Below, piece by piece: positions 1-5,993 of a DNA stretch of 16,214 nt (the first letter of the stretch is position 1; the number at the start of each line of letters is the position of its first letter). The position numbers and the translations under genes are program-made. The notes beneath the pieces were generated by a model. It did not search any database. It was not told the DNA's origin and saw only the letters and a list, made by a program, of their open reading frames with translations. The stretch comes from CAYOXD01 sp964407825. GTDB taxonomy: Bacteria > Desulfobacterota > Desulfobacteria > Desulfobacterales > JAFDDL01. Where the stretch lies: NCBI GenBank assembly GCA_964407825.1, contig CAYOXD010000070.1:1-16214 (forward strand), written 5' to 3'.

Positions 1-1028
1 TGGTTCTGGAATCGATCTGGTTTTTTCTGTGGGGTCTTCTCTGGGCGGTGTATTTTATGACCGACGGATTTGACCTTGGGATAGGCGCGCTTCTTCCCTT
101 CCTGGGAAAAAGCGAAACCGACAAACGCATCATGGTCAATGCGCTGGGGCCGCTATGGGACGGAAACGAAGTGTGGCTTATCACGGCGGGCGGCGTAACC
201 TTCGCGGCCTTCCCGACCGTGTATGCGGTCATGTTCTCCTCCCTCTATTCGGCCCTGATGCTGGTGCTTTTCTCTCTGATTATTCGTGGGGTTTCCTTCG
301 AGTTCCGGGGAAAGGTGGACAGCCCGGGATGGCGCCGGTTGTGGGATACGTGCATCTTCCTGGGAAGCGCGCTACCGGCCCTGCTCTTCGGCGTTGCTTT
401 CGGCAACATCTTCGAGGGGATCCCCATCGATGCCTCCCATATCAACCATGGCAACCTCTTCTCGCTGCTGAATCCATACGGGCTTCTGTCGGGGGGCCTC
501 TTTGTTCTGCTCTTTCTGACCCACGGCGCCCTTTGGCTGTGCATCAAGACCGAGGGAGAACTCCAGCAGCGGGCATCGGCAACGGTGAAGGTCCTGTGGC
601 CGATTCTCCTGGGCGTCGCCGTGGTATTCCTCATCGCAACCGGCTTTTTCACCCGCCTCTACGATAACTACGTGGCCTACCCGGCGCTCTTTCTGGTGGT
701 GCTGATTACCGTGGTGGGGCTTCTGGGGGTGAAGCTTTTCTCCCTTCGGCAGCAATGGTTCAAGGCCTGGTTCTCCTCGGCCCTGACCATCGTCGGCGCA
801 ACCTTTTTCGGCGTCATCGGGCTCTTTCCCGCCCTGTTCCCTTCGAGCATCAATGCGGCCTACAGCCTGACGGCCTTCAATGCGTCGTCGAGTCCCCTGA
901 CCCTGAAAATCATGCTCACGGTGACGCTCATTTTCGTCCCAATTGTTCTTTGCTACCAGGCCTGGGCCTACAACCTGTTCAAGGGCAAGGTCACGCCCGA
1001 GAGCCTGGCCGAAGAGGGAATGTATTAG
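1..1028 (+). CDS. cydB: Cytochrome bd ubiquinol oxidase subunit II (CydB), start codon cut by one base
   Basis: This is the integral membrane subunit II of the quinol-oxidising bd-type terminal oxidase. With CydA it reduces O2 to water at the inner membrane and helps anaerobes tolerate or scavenge oxygen. The first two bases are TG and the frame then reads V-L-E-S-I-W-F-F-L-W-G, a typical CydB N-terminus, so the ATG almost certainly begins one base before the window and only its A is missing. The later GTG at 48 falls inside the first membrane helix and is not a plausible start. About 342 residues is normal for the family. The conserved MTDGFDLG stretch follows the first helix, then GNEVWLITAGG near residue 60, then several hydrophobic helices. 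cydA should lie just upstream, outside the window. No CydX-like small ORF follows; a hairpin begins 14 bases after the TAG stop. The family is very clear. Confidence 0.95.
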   Translation, partial: VLESIWFFLWGLLWAVYFMTDGFDLGIGALLPFLGKSETDKRIMVNALGPLWDGNEVWLITAGGVTFAAFPTVYAVMFSSLYSALMLVLFSLIIRGVSFEFRGKVDSPGWRRLWDTCIFLGSALPALLFGVAFGNIFEGIPIDASHINHGNLFSLLNPYGLLSGGLFVLLFLTHGALWLCIKTEGELQQRASATVKVLWPILLGVAVVFLIATGFFTRLYDNYVAYPALFLVVLITVVGLLGVKLFSLRQQWFKAWFSSALTIVGATFFGVIGLFPALFPSSINAAYSLTAFNASSSPLTLKIMLTVTLIFVPIVLCYQAWAYNLFKGKVTPESLAEEGMY

Positions 1029-1042
1029 AAAAGCCTCCTCCT

Positions 1043-1070
1043 CTGTCATGGGTCCAAGGGCCCATGACAG
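1043..1070 (+). terminator. Perfect hairpin just after cydB, terminator-like but without a T-run
   Basis: The arms CTGTCATGGG (1043-1052) and CCCATGACAG (1061-1070) pair perfectly around an 8-base centre that can add a few more pairs. It lies 14 bases past the cydB stop. No T-tract follows, so it may act as an mRNA 3'-end stabiliser or need Rho rather than being a classical intrinsic terminator. Confidence 0.55.
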
Positions 1071-1110
1071 CCGCAGGAGATATCGCGCGGCATCTTCACT
1101 TCCCTCCCAC

Positions 1111-1149
1111 AGAGCAAGGGGAGCTTTGCAATTCCGCTCCCCTTGCTCT
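1111..1149. terminator. 14-bp perfect inverted repeat between convergent cydB and the bTHX gene
   Basis: The arms AGAGCAAGGGGAGC (1111-1124) and GCTCCCCTTGCTCT (1136-1149) are perfectly complementary around an 11-base loop. It sits between two genes that converge on it, so a bidirectional transcription end is the natural reading. Neither side has a clear T-run. A third small stem, ACCCCG (1150-1155) with CGGGGT (1168-1173), lies directly beside it. Confidence 0.6.
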
Positions 1150-1196
1150 ACCCCGCAGCTGCAACAACGGGGTCTATTCTTCCATGCAGAAGGCGG

Positions 1197-1301
1197 TTAG
1201 GCCTGCTTCTTCTGCTTCGTCTTGCTGTTCTTCAGCCGACATTTACCGTTGGTGCCTCGCCAGATTTTTCCGCGTTTCGTTCTTCGATCTCCTTTACCCA
1301 T
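1197..1301 (-). CDS. 30S ribosomal protein bTHX (Thx family), 34 residues
   Basis: Reading the minus strand from the ATG at 1301 gives a 34-residue, very basic peptide. It begins MGKGDRRTKRGKIWRGTNGK and ends in a lysine/glutamine-rich tail before TAA. The MGKGDRRT-RGKIWRGT-GK pattern is the signature of protein THX, known from the Thermus 30S subunit, where it sits in the head of the small subunit and stabilises 16S rRNA folding. Homologues occur in several bacterial phyla and in chloroplasts. A GGAGGG Shine-Dalgarno sequence lies at 1308-1313 with a 6-base spacer. A good promoter lies about 100 bases upstream. The gene stands alone, converging on cydB, with hairpins after its stop. It is shorter than most gene finders' cut-off and could easily be missed. 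The assignment rests on a near-identical N-terminal half; the C-terminal tail is not diagnostic. Confidence 0.88.
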   Translation of the reverse strand: MGKGDRRTKRGKIWRGTNGKCRLKNSKTKQKKQA

Positions 1302-1307
1302 GTTTTT

Positions 1308-1313
1308 CCCTCC
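1308..1313 (-). promoter_or_regulatory. Strong Shine-Dalgarno site of the bTHX gene
   Basis: GGAGGG on the minus strand, 6 bases before the ATG at 1301. It fixes the start and supports that this 34-codon frame is translated. Confidence 0.75.
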
Positions 1314-1402
1314 ACGCTCGGTGATTAAACATTATATCGACGCCGCTTCCATGGCGATCATCGGTCCAGACCTTCCTGCCAACTTGCGGCATAAAATTTT
1401 TA

Positions 1403-1431
1403 TTTATATACCACTGCCATAATCATATCAA
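1403..1431 (-). promoter_or_regulatory. Sigma-70-type promoter for the bTHX gene
   Basis: On the minus strand TTGATA (1431-1426) and TATAAA (1408-1403) are separated by exactly 17 bases, each one mismatch from consensus. Transcription would start near 1396 and give a leader of about 95 bases before the bTHX ATG. The surroundings are the most AT-rich part of the local spacer. A second possible -10, TATAAT at 1336-1331, is perfect but lacks a recognisable -35; it would give a leader of about 20-25 bases. Confidence 0.6.
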
Positions 1432-1483
1432 GGGGTAAAGCCCCGTTGCGCACGGGGTATTCATTCCAGCTGCACTGGTCAGC

Positions 1484-1517
1484 CGTTCGTCGTCGTTGTA
1501 GTCGTAGTCGTAATCGG
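1484..1517. repeat. Short hexamer microsatellite (GTCGTA-type)
   Basis: Two exact GTCGTA units (1501-1512) are flanked by related CGTCGT, TTGTA and ATCGGT units, giving period-6 spacing of a CGA/TCG core. It lies in a non-coding spacer. A second period-6 run with a CGA core occurs in the spacer at 10342-10365. Confidence 0.45.
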
Positions 1518-1602
1518 TAGACAGCAGAAACTCGGTCACGGATAGCCCGATGACAATCGATTTCCGATTAACAACGACTGGGTTGGGGGCTGCCTCGCGC
1601 CC

Positions 1603-2325
1603 TCAGGGGTCTTCCTTACCCCGGAAGGTTTCAATGGACAGCACCGTCACCGTATCCCCGGCGCATTCCCATCGAACATCAAGATCGTAGAGGCGCATTC
1701 CGAAATCCCGTTTGACAGGTTTTTCATGATAATACCCGGGCCGGGGATCGCCCTTCAAAATGCCGGTCACAAGTGCCCTGAGCTGGGGCAGACGGGAGGA
1801 AAACCGCCGGCAGGCCGCCTCAGCCGCCGCTGAAAAGACCACCTCGAAGTCCCTGCCGGGCGGGGTTTGGGCAAAGCCGCCCGAGGCCGAGGGGAGACTG
1901 TCCGCATAGGGCAGGTAGGGCTTTATATCCAAAACCGGCGTCTGGTCCAGAAAGTCGACCCCAGCGATGCGCAGCAAAAGGGAGCCGGCCTCGCGGATCA
2001 GCCCGTTGAGCCGGACCGCCGACAGGCCGATGGGATTCGGCCGGAATCCGCTGCGGGTGGCAAACACGCCGATGCGCTCATTGCCCCCCAGGCGGGGAGG
2101 CCGGACCGTGGGGCGCCAAGAGCCCCGGGCAAGACCGTGGAAAATGAAGAGGACCCAGATGTGGGAGAAGCGCTCCAGACCCCTGAAGGCCTCCTCGCGG
2201 TCATAGGGGGAATGAATTTCAAGCGATGCCGTCGCTTCCGGCACCAGGCCCGGCTGCCGGGGAATACCGAATTTTTCTTTGAAGCAGGAATGAATCGTGC
2301 CGATGGGCTCACACGTCAGCGTCAT
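1603..2325 (-). CDS. trmO: tRNA (adenine(37)-N6)-methyltransferase TrmO (TsaA/YaeB family)
   Basis: TrmO uses S-adenosylmethionine to methylate N6-threonylcarbamoyladenosine at position 37 of threonine tRNAs, giving m6t6A and improving decoding. The 240-residue protein matches the family length (235 in E. coli) and is collinear with E. coli TsaA. It has KEKFGIPRQPGL near residues 16-27, SWRPTVRPPRLGGN at 69-82, GVFATRSGFRPNPIGLSAV at 86-104, DIKPYLPYADSLP at 133-145 and DPRPGYY at 193-199. The beta-barrel SAM-binding core and the small C-terminal domain are both complete. The ATG at 2325 has only a weak purine-rich site (GGGAAGAG) upstream. It is the last gene of a three-gene minus-strand run, 36 bases after the dnaJ-like gene. 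Translation downstream of its TGA remains open in frame for 59 codons, which I take as chance. Confidence 0.95.
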   Translation of the reverse strand: MTLTCEPIGTIHSCFKEKFGIPRQPGLVPEATASLEIHSPYDREEAFRGLERFSHIWVLFIFHGLARGSWRPTVRPPRLGGNERIGVFATRSGFRPNPIGLSAVRLNGLIREAGSLLLRIAGVDFLDQTPVLDIKPYLPYADSLPSASGGFAQTPPGRDFEVVFSAAAEAACRRFSSRLPQLRALVTGILKGDPRPGYYHEKPVKRDFGMRLYDLDVRWECAGDTVTVLSIETFRGKEDP

Positions 2326-2361
2326 GAGCTTCTCTTCCCACCGCTTTTTCCAGCCGGCACC

Positions 2362-3159
2362 TCAGCGGCCCTTCCGGACGAGGCCCCAGCGCCCCCCCTT
2401 GAACGTCTCCTTCAATTTCCGGCCGAGGGACTTTTTGATCCTGACCTGAAGATACAGGTCTCCGGGCCGCCCCCCATGCTTTCCGGGCTCGCCCATGCCG
2501 CCAAGCCGGATCCGTTGGGTGTCCCGGGTGCCGGCGGGGATTTTAACCACCAGCTTCTTCTTTAACTTGCGATGGCGATAGGCATAGGGACCTCCATCCC
2601 GGGCCAGTTCCTCGGGCACCAGGATGGTGTCGGAATAATCCGCTCCATCTTGCGGTAATTTCGCACCGAACAGTCCGCCCAACAGCATCTTGGGAATTCG
2701 CTTAAAAAGGCTCTCCTTGGGGTCTGCCTTGCCTGAGAACATAAACCCGCTGAACATGAATCCGGGCCGTTTGACGCTGAAATTCCGGTAGCCCGCTCCG
2801 TAAAAATCCTTGAAGATTTCATCCCCCCCCCGGAGTCCGAAGGCCCTGGCAACCTCCTCGAAGATCTGCTGCACGTCCGATCCCTGGAAAATGTCCTGCT
2901 GGGAGTGGCTGCTGCGGAACCGGCCGGCCGCACCGGCACCGAACTGCTGGCGCATGTTGTCATACTCTTGGCGCTTTTCCGTATTGGACAGCACGGCATA
3001 GGCCTCGTTGATGCGCTTCATCTTCTCGGCGGCGTCGGGGTTTTTGTCGTTTCGATCCGGGTGAAACTCAAAGGCGAGTTTGCGGTAGGCTTCCTTAATT
3101 TCCTTGGCCGTAGCCTGGGTTGAAACACCAAGCTCCTGGTAATAATCCATATTTTCCAT
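2362..3159 (-). CDS. DnaJ-like co-chaperone without zinc finger (J domain plus one C-terminal domain)
   Basis: A J-domain protein expected to stimulate the ATPase of DnaK in the cytoplasm. Counting from the ATG at 3159, the J domain spans residues 5-68, with DYYQELGVS at the start and the essential HPD at 33-35. A linker of about 100 residues follows, containing a duplicated FMFSG (135-143). A DnaJ C-terminal substrate-binding domain is at about 176-245 (KLVVKIPAGTRDTQRIRLGG then GDLYLQV). There are no CxxCxGxG zinc-finger repeats and only one C-terminal repeat, so it is neither classical DnaJ nor full CbpA. The frame extends back to a GTG at 3210, which would add 17 residues and overlap the upstream gene by 14 bases. 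I prefer the ATG at 3159 because J domains normally start within a few residues of the N-terminus. An ATG at 3150 is also possible. It sits between the dehydrogenase gene and trmO. Confidence 0.85.
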   Translation of the reverse strand: MENMDYYQELGVSTQATAKEIKEAYRKLAFEFHPDRNDKNPDAAEKMKRINEAYAVLSNTEKRQEYDNMRQQFGAGAAGRFRSSHSQQDIFQGSDVQQIFEEVARAFGLRGGDEIFKDFYGAGYRNFSVKRPGFMFSGFMFSGKADPKESLFKRIPKMLLGGLFGAKLPQDGADYSDTILVPEELARDGGPYAYRHRKLKKKLVVKIPAGTRDTQRIRLGGMGEPGKHGGRPGDLYLQVRIKKSLGRKLKETFKGGRWGLVRKGR

Positions 3160-3196
3160 ATTATCTCTTTGCTCTTGTAAAAATTCGATGCTTATC

Positions 3197-4084
3197 TTAC
3201 GGCTCGCCACTATTCAATTTTTTGACCACTTTGTAAAGCCCCTGGGTTCCCAAATTTTCGAGCCCCATGGCCTGGGCGGCAATGTAGAACTGCTGCGCCA
3301 GGGCCAGACCCGGCAGGGACAGGTTCATCCGCCGGGCCTCCTCCAAGGCGATCCCCATGTCCTTGACGAAGTGCTTGATATAAAAGCCGGGACTAAAATC
3401 GTTCTGGGCAATTCGCCGCCCCAGGTTGTTGATGGACCAGGATCCGGCAGCGCCCTTGCCGATCACGTCAATCAACGCACCGGGATTCAACCCAGTGCGC
3501 TCGGCGTAAAGAAGGGACTCCACCACACCGATCATGGTGCCGGCAATGAGAATCTGGTTGCTCATCTTAGTGTGCTGCCCGGCACCCGCCGATCCCATAT
3601 GGGAAATGGTCTTTCCCAGCAACTGGAAAAACGGCAGCAGGGTTTTGAAGGTATCGGCCCGGCCGCCCACCATGATGCTCAAGGTGGCCTCCCGGGCGCC
3701 CACATCCCCTCCCGATACCGGGGCGTCCAGCACCGAGATCCCCCTTTGGACCGCCTCCGTGAATATCTTCTGGGCCAACGCCGGGCTCGAGGTGGTCATA
3801 TCCACCAGGATACCGCCGGGTTTCATGCCGGCCAGCACGCCGTCCGCCCCCATGACGACCTCGGCCACATCGTGGGGAAACCCCACCATGGTGAACACAA
3901 TCGCGGAGGCGGCGGCCACCGCACTCGGCGAGTCATGCCAGAGCGCCCCCCTGGCCAGGAGACCTTCGGCCTTTTCCCGGCTTCGATTGTACACCTTCAG
4001 CCGATAGCCGGCATCCATCAGGTGACGACACATGGCCTGCCCCATGACACCCGTCCCAATCCAACCAATCGATTCAGTCTGCAT
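3197..4084 (-). CDS. NAD(P)-dependent beta-hydroxyacid dehydrogenase (3-hydroxyisobutyrate dehydrogenase / glyoxylate reductase family)
   Basis: This is a 295-residue member of the beta-hydroxyacid dehydrogenase family. These enzymes oxidise or reduce short beta-hydroxy or semialdehyde acids such as 3-hydroxyisobutyrate, tartronate semialdehyde or succinic semialdehyde. The N-terminal Rossmann fold has GWIGTGVMG with GxGxxG at residues 10-15. VYNRSREK (31-38) follows strand 2; the arginine there favours NADP(H), though this is only suggestive. The substrate-binding motif DAPVSGG is at 120-126. The catalytic-lysine motif GAGQHTKMSNQ has K173, and a helical C-terminal domain follows. Length and motifs are complete. 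The ATG at 4084 has GGGAG 8 bases upstream. It is first in the run followed by the dnaJ-like gene and trmO; no clear promoter was found in the 94-base spacer before it. The substrate cannot be fixed from the sequence. Confidence 0.9.
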   Translation of the reverse strand: MQTESIGWIGTGVMGQAMCRHLMDAGYRLKVYNRSREKAEGLLARGALWHDSPSAVAAASAIVFTMVGFPHDVAEVVMGADGVLAGMKPGGILVDMTTSSPALAQKIFTEAVQRGISVLDAPVSGGDVGAREATLSIMVGGRADTFKTLLPFFQLLGKTISHMGSAGAGQHTKMSNQILIAGTMIGVVESLLYAERTGLNPGALIDVIGKGAAGSWSINNLGRRIAQNDFSPGFYIKHFVKDMGIALEEARRMNLSLPGLALAQQFYIAAQAMGLENLGTQGLYKVVKKLNSGEP

Positions 4085-4178
4085 CCCTAATTCTCCCGTT
4101 GTGAGTCACCCCGCCTGTCCGCACTAAACCAGGATAACTGGAGAAACCTTCGCGTCCGCTCCCTGCGTCCGGCCATCG

Positions 4179-5990
4179 TCAGGGATTGCGAATGCGCAAT
4201 TCCACCCGACGGTTGGCGTTCCTGCCGAGGCTCGTATCGTTGCTGCTGACGGGATCCTTAGATCCGAGCCCGAGAGCGACCATCCTGCCTGCCGCGATAC
4301 CGTGACCCAGCAGGTAATTCTTGACGATATTGGCCCGAAATCTCGAAAGGCTGAGGTTGTATCCCTCGCTGCCGATGGAATCGGTGTATCCCTTGATGAC
4401 AAGACGCGCGGACGGCCTATGCATGAGGTATGCGGCCAGCCGATCGAGCGTATGGTAGGAGTCCGGCGAAAGATCGTTTGAATTGATATTGAAATGTACA
4501 ACCGAAACCGGTGGGATATCCTTGAAGGAACCATCACGATCCTCCGGTGACGGGGCCTTCGCCTTCACCTTAGCGGTCCGGGCTTGGAGCTTCGCGCTGT
4601 CTGTCCGAGCCGGCACCTTTACACGGGTGCTCTGGGCTGGAACCTTCATGAGGGGAGCCCTCGGAGCTACCGCCACAGGGCCCGCAGGGGCCGGCCCCGC
4701 CTCTGCCGGCAGAGGCGCTGCCGAGACGGCGGTTTTCTCTGGCTGGGGGGCGGGAGAATCCGCCGGCGGCGCTGGCACCGGCGGTGATGTCTTTGCCGGC
4801 TGGCGCGCCACGCTGTGGGCATCACGGCTGATAGCAACTGATTTCACGACATTTTTCGCACCTTCTGGCACTGGAGGTGCCACAACCCGGCTGGAAACGG
4901 CCCGAGCCGCCTCCAGCTGATCCGAATCCCCTGTCACCACATAGACCAGCCGGTCCAGGCCCTGCCGAAGGGACTCCCAGGAGGGGTTTCCCATGAGAAG
5001 GACAAGCAGGGTAACCAGCACTGGAGGCGCTAAAACGAGCATCAACAGGGAGGGAGAAATGCGCCGCCTTCCAGAGGTATCTGACAGCCCGGAGGCGCTG
5101 GGCGCAGGAGAAGCCGGTCCAGCCGCCGTCGCCACCGGAGCTTCCGGGACCTCCGTAGGCTTACTGTCGGAGGGAATGTCCCGCGTATCCGACAGCTGCA
5201 ATTCCCTGGCACATTCGGCGATGGTGGGCGCATCGATGATTTTTTCGCCCTTGACGTAACCGGTTAGCAGCGCATGGTCGCAGATGATATTGATCAGCCG
5301 GGGATATCCGCCGGAAAAGGCAAATACCTCGCAGAGGGCAGGCACGCTGAAGATTTTCTTTTCCGTCCCCGCCACCTTCAGCCGATGACGGACAAACAAC
5401 CGGGTTTCCTCCTCGGTGAGTGGATCGATGTGGTAGCTCAAGGTCATACGCTGACGCAGCGCCCGGTTTTCCTTCCTTCCCAGGATATCGTTGAATTCGT
5501 CCTGCCCCACGAAAAAAATATTGATCAGTTTGCTCTGCTGCAGCTCGATATTGGAGAGCAGACGGATCTCCTCCAGCATGGCGCACTCCAGGCGCTGCGC
5601 CTCGTCAACGATCAGCAGCACCTTCTTCTGCTGGGTATAAGCCCTTTCCAGGAAGCCCCGGAAAACCACCAGGAACTCGCCCTTGGTCGTGAAACGGTCG
5701 GAAATGTGGAACGCATTGGCAATAAAGGCGAAAAAATCCATTTCAGCCAGGCCGGGATCCGGCACATGGGCCACCACGGTATCCGGCCCCAGACTGTTTA
5801 CCAGGGCATTGATCAGGGTGGTTTTCCCGGTCCCCACATCGCCCGTGAGCTGCAGGAATCCCCGGTTGTCCAGGATGCCGTACTTCAGTACGGCCAGGGC
5901 CTCCTGGTGCTTTTCCCCCAGCCAGAGGAACCGGGGATCTGAATTGATCTGAAAGGGCTTGGACTGAAGCCCGTAATGGGAACGATACAT
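4179..5990 (-). CDS. ExeA-like AAA ATPase with one membrane helix and C-terminal OmpA-like peptidoglycan-binding domain
   Basis: This 603-residue fusion starts with MYRSHYGLQSKPFQ, the usual opening of ExeA/GspA and exosortase-associated ATPases. It has Walker A GDVGTGKTT (50-58), Walker B LLIVDEAQ (125-132), FFVGQDE (159-165) and an LRQRM arginine-finger region near 178-182. One hydrophobic helix (about 313-334) is followed by a proline/alanine/lysine-rich segment to about 485. An OmpA-family domain (about 490-603) has VIKGYTDSIGSEGYN with its conserved aspartate, LSLSRFRAN, and a final RRVELRI. The predicted topology is ATPase in the cytoplasm and OmpA domain in the periplasm, gripping peptidoglycan. 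GspA proteins share the plan but end in a different peptidoglycan-binding domain. The Shine-Dalgarno AGGTGA (5999-5994) overlaps the stop of the phosphomannomutase gene 3 bases upstream, so translation is probably coupled. It may position an envelope export or polysaccharide machine; that role is inference. Confidence 0.88.
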   Translation of the reverse strand: MYRSHYGLQSKPFQINSDPRFLWLGEKHQEALAVLKYGILDNRGFLQLTGDVGTGKTTLINALVNSLGPDTVVAHVPDPGLAEMDFFAFIANAFHISDRFTTKGEFLVVFRGFLERAYTQQKKVLLIVDEAQRLECAMLEEIRLLSNIELQQSKLINIFFVGQDEFNDILGRKENRALRQRMTLSYHIDPLTEEETRLFVRHRLKVAGTEKKIFSVPALCEVFAFSGGYPRLINIICDHALLTGYVKGEKIIDAPTIAECARELQLSDTRDIPSDSKPTEVPEAPVATAAGPASPAPSASGLSDTSGRRRISPSLLMLVLAPPVLVTLLVLLMGNPSWESLRQGLDRLVYVVTGDSDQLEAARAVSSRVVAPPVPEGAKNVVKSVAISRDAHSVARQPAKTSPPVPAPPADSPAPQPEKTAVSAAPLPAEAGPAPAGPVAVAPRAPLMKVPAQSTRVKVPARTDSAKLQARTAKVKAKAPSPEDRDGSFKDIPPVSVVHFNINSNDLSPDSYHTLDRLAAYLMHRPSARLVIKGYTDSIGSEGYNLSLSRFRANIVKNYLLGHGIAAGRMVALGLGSKDPVSSNDTSLGRNANRRVELRIRNP

Positions 5991-5993
5991 GGA

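Larger units (their letters stand above)
1302..1602. other. Gene-free spacer between trmO and the bTHX gene
   Basis: This stretch holds the bTHX ribosome-binding site and promoter, a small hairpin (CCCCGT 1441-1446 with ACGGGG 1452-1457, 5-base loop), and a hexamer-like run of GTCGTA units at 1484-1517. The trmO reading frame stays open for 59 codons beyond its TGA stop, to a TGA at 1425-1423. That continuation contains an odd DYDYDYNDDE stretch encoded by the hexamer run. I see no ribosome-binding site and recognise no family, so I do not call a gene there. Confidence 0.6.

Noticed and set aside
1029..1110. A CydX-like small membrane peptide after cydB
   Set aside because: The bases after the cydB stop hold a hairpin and no ATG-initiated hydrophobic frame with a ribosome-binding site.
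3160..3210. GTG start at 3210 for the DnaJ-like protein
   Set aside because: It would add 17 non-conserved residues before the J domain and overlap the upstream stop; an ATG at 3159 fits the family better.
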